Source: Rosa chinensis
Lineage: Eukaryota; Streptophyta; Magnoliopsida; Rosales; Rosaceae
Direction of reading: 5' to 3'
Length of the DNA stretch: 64,000 nt
NCBI RefSeq assembly: GCF_002994745.2
Contig: NC_037090.1
Span: forward strand, 23,634,001 to 23,698,000
The notes below the pieces were generated by a model. It was not told where the DNA came from. It worked only from the letters and a program-made list of their open reading frames with translations, and searched no databases. Shown here in pieces: positions 53,669 to 63,859 of this stretch. A program made the position numbers and the translations under genes. Each line of letters begins with the position of its first letter. Within the stretch, counting starts at the first letter, position 1.

Positions 53669-55597
53669 GACTTGGGCAAGTACTTGGGTATGCCTTTACT
53701 GCATTCTAGAATAACTAAAAGCACTTACTCTGAAATTGTTGATAAAGTTTCAAGTAGACTTGCAGGTTGGAAGTGTAAGACTTTAAGCAGGGCTGGTAGA
53801 TTAACCATGATTCAAGCGGTAATTGCCTCAATCCCCATTTATTCTATGTAGACAACTAAACTCCCTGTCTCAATATGTTCTAGCTTGGATAAAGTTAATA
53901 GAGATTTCTTTTGGGGTGATTGTGAAAATAAAAGGAAAATTCATATGGCGAATTGGGACAAGATTTGCATGGCAAAGTTTTATGGGGGACTGAGCATTAA
54001 GAAGACTAGTGAGATGAACCAAGCTATGCTCGCTAAGGCCAGTTGGCGAATTGTGCAAAATGATGATGGCCTCTGGTGTAATATTTTTAAACAAAAATAT
54101 TTGAAAAAGGATGACTTGCTGAACCTCGCCTACAAGAAACCAAAGAATTGTTCAAGCACATGGAGCAGTGTGTGTTTTGGTGCTTCTCTCTTGTGACAGG
54201 GTACTATATGGAGAATTGAGAATGGTGAATTTGTTCATTTCTGCACTGATAAATGGTTAGATATTGGTCCCCTTTGTCATCAGGCTCTTGATCCTACCAT
54301 GGTTGATGATCACTTGTTGGTACAGGATTTTTGGATTGATAATTATTGGGACACTATTCTCCTCTATGCTTGTCTGCCTCCTGAGATTGTGGAAAAAATC
54401 TTATGTATCCCTATTTCCAATCCAGCTATTGTGAGGGATAAAGTCATCTGGCAGCATACCTCAAATGGAAAATTTTCAGTCAGAAGTGCTTAAAACTGCC
54501 TTGTTACCATTCAACAAACTCCTTCTAGAAAATGGAGGCATATTTGGAATCTTTCTATCCCTCCAAAACTAAAGATCTTCACTTGGCTATTTATTCAAAG
54601 TAGATTGCTTACTAATGTGAATAGATTCAGAAAGCACATGACAGATAACCCCAATTGTAGTCATTGTGATCTGTATGAATCTATGCTTCATCTTTTCAGG
54701 GATTGCAAAAAGGCCAAGGAAGTTTGGAAAGATGTTGGTGTTCCTATTACTATGCAAAGAACTTTCAAACTTGATTGGGAAGGGTGGATCGCTGCTAATC
54801 TTTATCAGAATAACTGTAAGCATTTTGGCTTTAATTGGTCTCAATTGTTTGTGTTTATATGCTGGTTCATGTGAAATGGAGGAACAAGTTTTTTTTTTTA
54901 TAATGATTTTAAAGGTCCTTAAAATGCCTCCATCACTATTCTTCAATACTTGCTGGAATGGAACAATGCTAATATAGAGCAATCTGGAGATTCTACTACT
55001 AGGGTGAAAATGATCGGTTGGAAGAAACCTAACAGAGGCCACTTTAAACTTAATGTGGATGGTTCTAAGAATGATAAGGGCCAAATAGGTGCTGGTGGAG
55101 TTATTAGAAATAATGAGGCTGTTTGGTGCAACGGTTTTATGCAACATATTGGTTATGGTGAAGTCTTGCAAGCTGAAGCTTGGGGCCTTGTGACTGGCAC
55201 TGGCCTTCAAATTGCGGTTGATATGCAGATTAAGCATCTAGATGTGCAATCTGATTCTGCTATTCTCATAAATCTTATTTAGAGTAAGGATATTGATTTA
55301 CACCCTTTAGGGACTCTGATTTTGAACTGCAGTTCATTGATGAATCACTTTGAGTCTTGCTCCATCAAGCATATTCATAGAGAAAGAAATATGGTGGCAG
55401 ACATCTTAGCGAAGCATAGCTTGGACAACAAATTAGGAGTTTGCAGATTGGACACAAACCCTCCCTTTGTGAATCAAGTTTTGATGGATGATATTGATGG
55501 CCTAGTGAGGCCTAGGATGGTTGTAACAGCTTCGGCTGAGTTGTAGTAGTTTCTTTTCCTCTTTTTCTGGGCTTAATGCCCCCATGTAACCAAAAAA
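53669..55597 (+). pseudogene. LINE 3' half: end of reverse transcriptase, zf-RVT and RNase H
   Basis: The frame starts at DLGKYLGMPLLHSRITKS, just after the RT palm, so the copy is 5'-truncated. Conserved pieces follow: LAGWKCKTLSRAGRLTMIQA, the FFWGDCENKRKIHMANWDKI segment, zf-RVT (SIPPKLKIFTWLFIQSRLLT, then CSHCDLYESMLHLFRDC), and an RNase H domain with FKLNVDGSKND (Asp), LQAEAWGL (Glu), VQSDSAIL (Asp) and HIHRERNMVADILAKHS (His, Asp). At least four in-frame stops (near 53850, 54196, 54493 and 54874) and a TAG in the RNase H part (55280) make it inactive. The 3' end reads aaccaaaaaaatac. No target duplication was found. Confidence 0.9.
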
Positions 55598-56426
55598 ATA
55601 CAATACTAGTGTTTGGATGCAATCAATCTACTCATTTATCTTTGCTCTAGTACTAGCAATCAATCCTAGTGTTCGATACTTCCAATCTATTGACAAATTG
55701 GACAGAAGAAGAAATTACAAATTGCAATGCAAGCTTTTCTACCACATAAAACATCTTACATGAAAACTTTGGTATGTATAGAGCAATGGGTTGAAAAGGA
55801 CCAACATCAGGATTTCGTGGCCTTTCATATCCATCCTACTCTTCTTCTGACTTCAATGAAATGGAGTAGCAAAAGCCTCTGTATGTATAAGTACAAAGAA
55901 ATAATTGTATATACACACTCCATTGCTGACAGTAGAACAACTAAGCAACTCAAGTGGGCATAATTCAATACAAAAAAAAAAAGTGGGCATAATTCAATAC
56001 AAAAAAAAAAGTGGGCATAATTCAATACAATGGCTTAAACTTCGCTAAGGTTATTTGGCATCAATTGTTACCTGTTTATATTAACAGAAAATAGATTCAA
56101 TCCTCAATGTTCCAGTACAGTGAGTACACTCCATTGTCGGACATAAAGAAACAAAACACATTTCTTCCCCAGAAAATATTCATTATTTTCATCTCTGCTT
56201 AATCCTCAGTACCATTTATGCAAGTATCTCCACTTTACTTGCATTTACTACCTAAATTTCACGAGTTATTAGAATATTCAGCTAATAAGATTTTCACTAT
56301 TGGATGCTAGCAGCTACTACGCCTCTCCACTTCTGAAACTTCAATTGCTTCTTCATCTCCATTTGGACCATCCCATTCCATTTCACCTGCTGTTACAGAG
56401 TTCAAATCCGTCTAATCTGTCTAATT
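55598..56426. other. Intergenic; contains a three-copy 30-bp tandem repeat
   Basis: No gene. At about 55953-56030 the phrase gtgggcataattcaatacaa plus an A-run is repeated three times. The remainder up to 56426 is presumably the 3' flank of the PPR pseudogene. Confidence 0.6.
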
Positions 56427-57070
56427 CATCTTATTCAACAGTCTCTCTGGTGTAATCACGGTGATAACATTCTCATCAGTGAGGAGCTTTATATATTCCT
56501 TGGCACCCTCTGGATCAGGTTTCTTTATCAAGTCGTTGAGACAAGCAGCCCAAACATCCGTGTTGGTCTTCCAACCAGGCTGCACAGCCAAAAGTGCTTT
56601 TCTCGTCAACTCAATTGCCTTCTCAGTTTGATCATGATCAGGATGCACTTTTGCAAAAGAATACCATGACTTTGCATCAGGTTTTGCACCCTTCAGTATA
56701 ACCCTTTCAATAATAGCTTCGGCCTTGTCAAGAAGACCTTTTCAGGAATAAGCAGCAATCAAGTGATTTGGGATACGAACATCATAAACTGACTGCTGAG
56801 ATTCCCACTCTTCAAAGATCTTCTCGGCACTCTCACTGTCGCCAATCTTCAATAGTGAGGTTATCATGATTCTATAACCCTTATTGTATACTTTCATCTG
56901 ACCCTTGTAAAGTTTCCATAGTCTCATAACATTATCTTTCTTCCCTAGTGCTGCATATTGTGGCATAAGTGCTTGTATGCTTCCCTCTGTCTTTCGGACT
57001 TGGTATCAGCTCCTCAGACTTCTTTAGCATTGCCAAAGCCTTGTCCTCATTTCCAGCTTTCATATAAACA
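56427..57070 (-). pseudogene. Pentatricopeptide repeat (PPR) gene, C-terminal part, broken
   Basis: Organelle RNA-binding protein family. From 57070 leftwards the frame gives VYMKAGNEDKALAMLKKSEE; after a frameshift near 56970 it gives MPQYAALGKKDNVMRLWKLY and MITSLLKIGDSESAEKIFEEW; an in-frame TGA at about 56742 follows LIAAYS; then KGLLDKAEAIIERVILKGAK continues to a proper stop at 56421-56429 (RLLNKMN). This is the C-terminal third of a P-class PPR protein of the mitochondrial At2g20710/At4g21705 type. Its N-terminal part is absent: the frame meets the Helitron-like terminus at 57071. It is therefore probably the gene the Helitron landed in. Not functional. Confidence 0.85.
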
Positions 57071-57082
57071 CTAGCAGTATAG

Positions 57083-57100
57083 CCCGCGCCATGCTGCGGG
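57083..57100 (-). promoter_or_regulatory. Helitron 3' hairpin
   Basis: CCCGC and GCGGG pair around the loop AGCATGGC, with CTAG ending twelve bases further on. Such hairpins act as the stop signal of rolling-circle transposition; when they are read through, flanking DNA can be captured. Confidence 0.6.
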
Positions 57101-58188
57101 TTTGTTTGCTTGCCGCAACACTTCTAACCAACGTTAACTTTTCTTGACCAATATTTGTTGTCAAAAGTAATGCTTCACTTTTGAAGATTTCATTCAATTT
57201 AAAGAGCTCCAGATTAGAAATTCCTTGTAATTACTATCACAAATCAATGCGCAGCACACATTATCTCCTTTGCAGCAGATAGGAGAGGTTCTCATTCAAA
57301 ATGTACAAACAAAGAAAGAGATAGGACGAACACAGAATCATATAAATCAACACTCCAAAAGCAGGTCATCCGAAATCGGCATTCAAAGGATATGCAAGCT
57401 TAAAGCGGGACTGCACACAACTGTGCAACCACAACTTTTGGGTCGAATAAACATAATTGGCATATTAGAAGATACATTTTTTTTTTTCATTTTAAAACAC
57501 TCACTCTAGCCAACAATATAACAAACACAGTTTTGTTCAAATAATCTTTTGCTTGATTCATCAAGTCTGGTGCAATGTTAAAACTGAAAAGAAAAGAACA
57601 AACAGATTTAGAAAGAGAAGCAAATGAAAATTATATTGAACTTATGTCGAAAGACTGTTATACACAACACAAAGGGGAGGATCTTCATCTTTTTTTTAAA
57701 TGTAGTAAGGAGCTTCAATTGACATGACAAAAACGTCTAAAAGTCCCAAGTAAAACAACCCAAACTATTCTTCAAGCTCTATGCTTCTCTAATATAGTAA
57801 CTACAGAATTCATTCAAACTTGCGACCCTAAAAATTTGCGCAAATCAGAATAGCATAAAGTCGAATAAGAAATAGCTAATGAATAAAGCTTTTTGTTATC
57901 TAATTCCTCATAGAATACTGATCCATGCACTTTCACTACGGTAAATAGTGAACCAAACTATATTAGAGATTCAAAATAAAGTGGTTTTGAAATGAAAGCT
58001 TTAACCAAATGATCTTTTCCATCTTGCAATAGGTCAATAGATTTTGTTTACCTTGTTACAGGATCAGCGTAATGGCAGACCTGCTTGCATACAGAATCTG
58101 CATAAACAAAGAGGAACAACACCATTAGGCTCAAAACAGAACTCCACCTAGTAACAAATAGTATAACTATATTGCACCATTAGAACTG
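57101..58188. other. Element interior without recognised exon
   Basis: AT-rich DNA between the Helitron-like hairpin and the WD40 fragment. Small ORFs have no family features. Confidence 0.5.
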
Positions 58189-58521
58189 CAGTACATTTCT
58201 TTTCCTGATATCCCATACCTTCTTTTCCTGATATCCCATACCTTAACCTGGAGAAAACACAAAAACCAAAGAAACAACACAATCACTTAGAAACTAAACC
58301 AACTGCAATATGAGGCAGAATTACTTATCTACAACTTTCCTCCTACCAGATTTCATTACATTTTCCCTCATTCATGTGCAACTAACAATGTTCTTAATCT
58401 GATTAGTCAATTTCAACTTTTCGGAACTTCTCTCAGCAAAAACAAAGCACCATGGGTCTGGAAAATTGAAGTGGACACTTACAGTTTGATCACCAGAAAC
58501 TGTCACAATTTTAGTATCATC
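58189..58521 (-). pseudogene. WD40 repeat exon fragments (CDT2/DTL-like)
   Basis: The exon 58483-58521 encodes DDTKIVTVSGDQT between AG and GT borders, and the next exon, starting at 58247, continues VKVWDIRK. Together they form one WD40 blade of the form (D)DTKIVT.SGDQT.K.WD, which resembles the CUL4 adaptor CDT2/Denticleless. A 22-bp piece (cttcttttcctgatatccca) is duplicated at 58200-58240. Only two short exons remain. Confidence 0.6.
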
Positions 58522-58628
58522 CTGTAAAAACATTACATTGCATAAGCACCATATTACATCTGCTACATTTTCACAACAATAAGGAAAAAATTCAGCAAGT
58601 AAGAAAAAAAATAGTAAAGGAAACAGAC

Positions 58629-58693
58629 CTCGCTTGTCAGCTTGGCATAGTAAACAACCCCAAAACCACCTTGTCCAATCTTATCGAAATCAG
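58629..58693 (-). pseudogene. Receptor-like kinase P-loop exon fragment (CERK1/LYK-like)
   Basis: A 65-bp exon with AG and GT borders encodes DFDKIGQGGFGVVYYAKLTS, the glycine-rich ATP loop of a protein kinase. The form IGQGGFG.VYYA.L is characteristic of LysM receptor-like kinases such as CERK1. No other kinase exon is nearby. Confidence 0.65.
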
Positions 58694-58791
58694 CTAACAA
58701 AAAACCAAAATTCAAAAGGAATTAGGAAAGATGAATTATTAACCTGAAGAAAATCAGAGGAGAAAACGAAAAATAAGAGGACAAACCATAC

Positions 58792-59094
58792 CCCAAGACA
58801 GATACGTTCGATGGATTATTAACCTGAAGAATATCGTCCAGATTAAGGCCACTATGGGGAGATTTCCCTGCTACATTCCAGGTTGCCACAAAAGCTCTGA
58901 AAGACAAACCCGAAAGGGGTGTATTTAAAAAGTGGCGGCATATATTGTAGTAAGGAAAGCAAAATGAAATAGAAACAGGGAAAAAAAAAATTCAAATTAT
59001 GATTACCGAAAAGACTGAACATATCGACCCACAGGCATTTGAGCCCCTCTGCCACTTATAGATTGACTATCAAGCACTATATCAGATTGTGCTT
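58792..59094 (-). pseudogene. Inositol polyphosphate 5-phosphatase exon fragments
   Basis: Two neighbouring exons, 59007-59094 and 58792-58896, join in phase. They read GRGAQMPVGRYVQSFR, then [20 protein letters not shown] and [15 protein letters not shown]. The F.ATWNV.GKSP...LNLDD.L......VLG pattern is the beginning of the catalytic domain of plant 5PTases. The downstream motifs that follow in real enzymes (FQEIVPL onward) are lacking; the frame runs into unrelated sequence. Confidence 0.8.
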
Positions 59095-61183
59095 CTGAAA
59101 GAAGATAAAAGCAAGGTAATTTTCATGCTATAAAATAGGTATAAGCTTTCAGCTCTACTTTCACCTCACCTATCACACATATTTTAGTTAAATTGTCATG
59201 TAAGGAAGATAAATAGTTCCTGAACAGAGACATCTACACAAACTATTTTTAAACTTTTATTTATCCATGTGTATTCATTCTGAGTCTTGGCTTATGCCTT
59301 TACAGAAATATTGTCAAGTCTATACTACTGCAATAAGAAAGAGTAATTATTTGGTTCTATAAAATGAATTATACCTTTCTATTCTCTGCCTCTTCTTCTG
59401 AATTCAGTGAGAATAAACAGCTATGTAAAAATATTCAAGCATTTCCTTAGATTTCAGTTGTTTTGAAGAAGGGAATCAATTGCCCTGCAACATGAAAATG
59501 CAGAATGATTAAGCATAGGAACCAATGATATGAAAACATCTAACAATAAAAATCCAATCACATTATATTGAGGGGATACATAACTCGTGATAACTGTTGG
59601 ATACTCAAATGCAAATTGATCTAAACACACCAAGTTTTACCATTCGTCAGACAAAGAACTCAAATGGGCACTTCTATATCCCGGGTTAAAGTAACAGAAA
59701 GCTGTTGAGAAACAAAGATCTCTGTGTCGCAAGACTTGTATAGATTCTATGTATGCCCTGTAAACAGAATGTCCAGCTACAAATAAAGTCTGGACATTAG
59801 ATACCATGGGCAATTAAATCCTTCCATCCAATCAACAAATTGACACAAACAGAGCAAACACAAATGTCTAAAACGGGTTCCATTAATTGCAACACATCCA
59901 GTAGATAAACACAAATGATATCTCTCCTTAGTTTAGGAGTTAAATGAATAAAGCACAAAGTCCAAATGTAGGCAACAGCAAGAAAAACAAATAAAGAAAG
60001 GAAAGTATTTATAAGATTGAGAGAAAACAGCATAAAAAGTTGTGGATCCGAAACTGGTAAGAATAGAGCATGGTTGAGTTTGGAGGAGGATTTTACATGC
60101 AATGTTGAACTGAATGAAAATAGAAACAGAGCAACTGATGTTGTTGACGGAGGTCATACCTTCTGTGAAAGAAACCCGATCTCCAAGCCTTTTGGGAGCA
60201 ATTCAACCTTAGAAAACTGCAAAACTGTAAGATCTGAATCAAAGTTACTGATTCCCATACCAAAATTTCATTTCCAAGCAATACTATTTTGGGTACATAA
60301 ATGAGGTCGTGTATAGAGAATTTCGATTTGATCAGTGTAATAACAATCTGGAAATTTAAAAATGGATTTTATTTTTGTACGCATCACTTAAACTTATTGC
60401 TTTCTTCTCCAAATGAAAAGTGAATAATTCAAATAACTGATAATAGAGTTATGTATAGCATACAAATTAGTGAAAACTAATATCAGTTGAAACTCAATGA
60501 GAACATAAAATTCAATAAAGATTGAAGCAGACAAAATTGAGACAAAAAGAATTTCAACGCTATGGATATGTGAGAAACGCTTTGACTATAAAGCAGCAAG
60601 TACAATTAAAAACCACAGGCATTAGGTTAAAGTTTGCATCACGGATTGCAGGAAGACTTTTAAAAATCAAGCAAAAAAGAGACAAAATTGAAATTTGATC
60701 ACTATTCGCCCAACTGTGCCGCTGCATCTCAAGATGCAAGCAAGCACGGGCGTTAAGAGTTATCCAGAAATAAGAAGGGTATGCAATGTAGATAAGATCA
60801 TAGTGCATGTAAATATTCATCATTCAACAGCAGAAAAGATGGGTACAAATCATCACTTCTTATTGCATACCCCCAAAAAAATTTGACATTTTCAACAAAA
60901 GAAACGACACCAGAAAGTAGAGCACATATTGAGTACCCCAGACAAACAAAACAAAATTACAATTATAAAAACCAGATCAGAAAGACAATCACTGATTTAC
61001 CCTATCAAAATTTCTACATGAATGAAATCAGATAGTCATTCACCACCTTGCATCTCTTGGATGCGAATAAGACGGGGGCTACAATCACTATCATCATTTT
61101 CACTCAAAAACCAAATTCAACTTTACAAATTGCAAGCTAAACAAATACAACAGGGCTATAATAGTGGAAAAAAAAGTTAATAC
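59095..61183. other. Element interior, no exon confidently recognised
   Basis: About 2 kb of AT-rich DNA between the 5-phosphatase and RPL32 fragments. A short piece at 61030-61075 (minus: CSPRLIRIQEMQ) looks exon-like but I cannot name it. Confidence 0.4.
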
Positions 61184-61273
61184 CCTGACGCAGATCTTGC
61201 AGTCGCTTTGGGGCCTCTTGAACTGCTCGACCCTCTTCTTCACGATCGCCTTCTTCAACAATGGAACCGCCTC
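61184..61273 (-). pseudogene. Ribosomal protein L32 (eL32) first-exon fragment
   Basis: The frame reads AVPLLKKAIVKKRVEQFKRP then QSDCKICVR and ends at a GT donor. The N-terminus of plant eL32 is M-AVPLL.KKIVKKRVK.FKRPQSDRK.S/CVK, so this is that region. The start codon position holds GAG instead of ATG, and conserved Arg is changed to Cys (SDCK). The remaining two thirds are absent. Confidence 0.8.
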
Positions 61274-61496
61274 CTTCAAAATCGAAACAGAAGATTGAAA
61301 CAGAGTTAGATAAACCAAATGGAATAGTCGAATGAGATTGATGAAATAGATCTGAAACCCCTAGTGAGCGAGAGAGCGAAAGAGAGGGTCAATTACCAAA
61401 AAGTTGAATTGGGCTGCATCATAATAAAATGGGTTAACTGAAGTTAGATAGACGCTTCCGGATGCAAAACCTCTATCTAACCTAAACCTCAGGCTT

Positions 61497-61650
61497 CTGT
61501 CGGTGTCCGATGTCCTTCTGTACCATTTCCTTGTCAAATTCCATTGGCACATCAGCTTTTCCAGCAGCACAGAGTGCACGTATCATCATTCTGGAAACCA
61601 CAGAGTCTGGTTCAAAACCGCATTTCTTTGGTCTCTTTCTTTTCCTCTGA
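61497..61650 (-). pseudogene. PPR protein fragment
   Basis: GFEPDSVVSRMMIRALCAAG followed by KADVPMEFDKEMVQKDI is one PPR motif of the P class, with several family positions altered. The frame then leaves the similarity. It looks different from the PPR gene at 56427-57070, but a common origin is not excluded. Confidence 0.6.
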
Positions 61651-62045
61651 AAAGTCCAATTTGGGAGGGTTCTTGTTGGGTTACGCATCAATAATTAATA
61701 ATAGTAACAAATCAAATAAACCCCAAGTTTGGTTCTTTTTTGGCTCTACAAGCAAGGAAGCTCGTGGCCTAATGAATGAGGCTCATATATTTTGCAGAAT
61801 ACCAGGTTGGAGTTCAAATTCAAATCTGGGGTATAGTGAGAGACGGTTGGTTGGTGACTTGAACATGAGGTCTCTTCAACATTTATGTGCGTTTTTTCTC
61901 ATAAAAACCAAACCAGACTTTCATTTTTTATTTCAAATTTTAAATCAGAATTGCATAGATACTTGGGGTTTTCTGCTAAACCAAAAGAAGCACATGCAGG
62001 TCTTGAGTGGCAGCACTCCCCTAACAATATAATCCTACCTTGCTC

Positions 62046-63029
62046 CTAGTACTTTCTAATATACTGAATAAAACCCGTACAAACTGTTTGGGGATCTGGT
62101 TGGGTGTCCAGGCAATCTACCAGTACCCAACTTCCTACATAACAAAACCTAACATCCACTATGGCGTCATCCGCACAGATCAATATTGTTTTGACCTTAT
62201 ATTTGCTTGTGATGGCCGCCACCACCGTGTTCGCATCATATTGAGTATTTGGCATAAATTGGGCACCCGGACCAACACCCATCAAATCATCAAACTTGAT
62301 TTGCTCCCACAGGTAAACTCCTTTCAGTAGGTAGTCATTAGAAGTTGGTAATAAATCTATGGTACATGAACCGTGTTTCTCATATTCATGTTCCCAAAAT
62401 TTAAGGTCTGCTTTACCCGAAATACCAGGCCAAGCTTTAGTTAGTGCAGCTTGAACGTCGCTACTAATCTGATAAGAAGAAATCGTAAAAGATAATTAGA
62501 TATAGAGAGATTATTCAGAGCACCGCCGTGCACTTGCACCAACATAAATGAATGGTTAGATTGCATTAAATACATTTTTTGTTTATTAAAAATAAAGTTG
62601 ATAATAAATATCAAGGGTTGAGATTATTTTATAAGGGTTGGGTCACTTACACCGTCGGTGCATAGAATAATTTCCATTAGATATAATTTAATAGACATGG
62701 AGTAGGTAAAATTGAATGAAAAAAATTCCCCAAATAAAGAACTAGTTAGAGATCTGTATATTCAAAAAGAAATAAATGAAAAAATAAAAACAAAAACATT
62801 ACCCGAGGGTTAAATGGAGGAGCTGATGGACAATTATTAACTGGCACAAAATAATAGTTAGGACAATTATTAACTGGCACAGGCCATGTATGGTCCAAGG
62901 ACTAGCGCTACCTTGGTTATAAGGATTTTGGATGACCAGCATGACTATATCGTAAGGTTTGTTTATCTGTGCTGGCACAGTTGCGGGGAATAAAAAAAAT
63001 ATGAAAGTGAGAAAATAAATGATTTCCAT
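62046..63029 (-). pseudogene. RNase T2, S-RNase-like (one intron), with frameshift
   Basis: A secreted T2-family ribonuclease. Exon 1 (62803-63029) begins MEIIYFLTFIFFLFPATVPA, a signal peptide, and reaches the first active-site block (PWTIHG, catalytic His). Exactly there one base is missing compared with the family, which shifts the frame; exon 1 is 227 bp, one short of a multiple of three. A 35-bp tandem duplication follows (62820-62890). Exon 2 (62046-62468) has the second active-site block FWEHEYEKHGSC with its His and Glu, and ends at a normal stop. The single intron between the two blocks is the position seen in S-RNases and S-like RNases of Rosaceae. Either a pseudogene or a sequencing error. 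Confidence 0.8.
62508..62675. mobile_element. MITE-like element in the RNase T2 intron
   Basis: The left end (gattattcagagcaccgccg...) and the right end, inverted (aaattattctatgcaccgac...), are related over about 34 bp. Its right half is the repeat also found at 37213-37289. Confidence 0.55.
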
Positions 63030-63035
63030 ATCTTT

Positions 63036-63155
63036 AGAAGATTAATAAAGAACAAGTACGTTTTCTGCGGTGAAATAAAGAACAAGTACGTTTTTTGCGA
63101 TGAATAAAGAACAAGTGTGTGTTGCTAGTTAGCTAGCTAATGCATTTATATAGTA
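63036..63155 (-). promoter_or_regulatory. RNase T2 upstream region: TATA and 30-bp repeats
   Basis: Three copies of aataaagaacaagt(a/g)(c/t)g-type units of about 30 bp lie at 63040-63120, directly before the start codon. A TATA box (minus strand, TATATAAAT) lies at about 63146-63154, some 120 bp upstream of the ATG. Confidence 0.5.
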
Positions 63156-63547
63156 ACCTCAACCTGACTATTTAATTCACTCCTGAATCAATCGCATGAT
63201 CAACCTATCTCTTCTGATTTTGGTGAGCCTTGCCTTCGGCATGGAAGCTGTCTCAACTACCCAACTCATGTAAATATGCTGAGTGTGACAGCGCCATTCA
63301 TTCTTCCTCAGGCCTACAATCTGTTGTACAATCTGCCAGCCATTGACTTTCTCCTTCTCCCTTTTTGCCTACCTGTTCCTTTCTCTCTTCCTCCTTGGAG
63401 CGAAACAGCAGCAGCCTCTGTTTTTTCCGTTTCTTCTCTTCCACCGTGACTACCACCGCTTCAGTTTGCCCTACGGCCGCGTTTGTTTGCCCTGATTAGT
63501 AGCTGGATAGGACAAAATAGCTGGTGTTTGGTTCCTTCTCCAAACAA
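63156..63547. other. Intergenic, no gene recognised
   Basis: Mixed-composition DNA. A CT-rich stretch at 63360-63420 is the only feature. Confidence 0.4.
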
Positions 63548-63859
63548 TTAATCATCCTCTGCGTCTGTGTCTGCGTCTCCGCCGCGAACCCGAAATCGAA
63601 CACGAAAACATAGCATCGTAATCGGGTTGAGCGACAAGTCAGGGTTGATCGTCTGCGTCTGAGTCGCCGAAACTGCCGGACCTGTTTTACTCGGCGGTTG
63701 ATCCTCTGAATTGGCCATTATCTTCGACCGAAGAGCTGCGACGCCGTGGCTCTGGCCTCGAAGAGAGAGCTCCGCTGGGTTGTTGGGCTTGAAGAGTGAA
63801 GCTTTGGCGGTTGGCTTGGAGGATAGTGAGATGGGGAAGGGGTTGGCTGTGGAGGCCAT
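63548..63859 (-). CDS. Possible first exon of a plastid-targeted protein (uncertain)
   Basis: A minus-strand frame starting at MASTANPFPISLSSKPTAKA is rich in Ser, Ala, Thr and Lys and poor in acidic residues at its beginning, as in chloroplast transit peptides. It goes on with SLRGQSHGVAALRSKIMANS. A longer upstream ATG (63913) is also open. I recognise no mature domain; the frame ends in Arg/Asp-rich sequence that may be intron read-through. It could be a gene fragment rather than a gene. Confidence 0.3.
   Translation of the reverse strand: MASTANPFPISLSSKPTAKASLFKPNNPAELSLRGQSHGVAALRSKIMANSEDQPPSKTGPAVSATQTQTINPDLSLNPITMLCFRVRFRVRGGDADTDAEDD

Larger units (their letters stand above)
57071..61691 (-). 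mobile_element. Helitron-like element with captured exon fragments; 5' end not located
   Basis: On the minus strand the 3' terminus reads AACCCGCAGCATGGCGCGGG then CTATACTGCTAG, followed by host T. That is a 5-bp-stem GC-rich hairpin (57083-57100) twelve bases before the end, a terminal CTAG and insertion before T, the Helitron 3' signature. Upstream, all on the same strand, lie exon-sized pieces of unrelated genes: a PPR gene (61497-61650), RPL32 (61184-61273), an inositol 5-phosphatase (58792-59094), a LysM-type receptor kinase (58629-58693) and a WD40 protein (58189-58521). Several keep splice borders. No Rep/helicase is visible, so it is non-autonomous. The 5' TC end should lie between 61691 and the RNase gene stop at 62046, but I could not fix it. 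Confidence 0.6.

Noticed and set aside
62490..62520. Helitron 5' end (TCTCTATATC on the minus strand)
   Set aside because: It looks like a Helitron start but lies inside the intron of the RNase T2 gene, whose second exon follows directly. Using it would put the RNase exon inside the element while exon 1 is outside.
31669..63029. Self-incompatibility (S) locus, because F-box genes and an S-RNase-like gene lie within 32 kb
   Set aside because: The F-box proteins carry a DUF295-type C-terminus, not the FBA-type domain of SFB/SLF proteins, and the RNase is broken. Nearness is not enough; a phylogeny would be needed.
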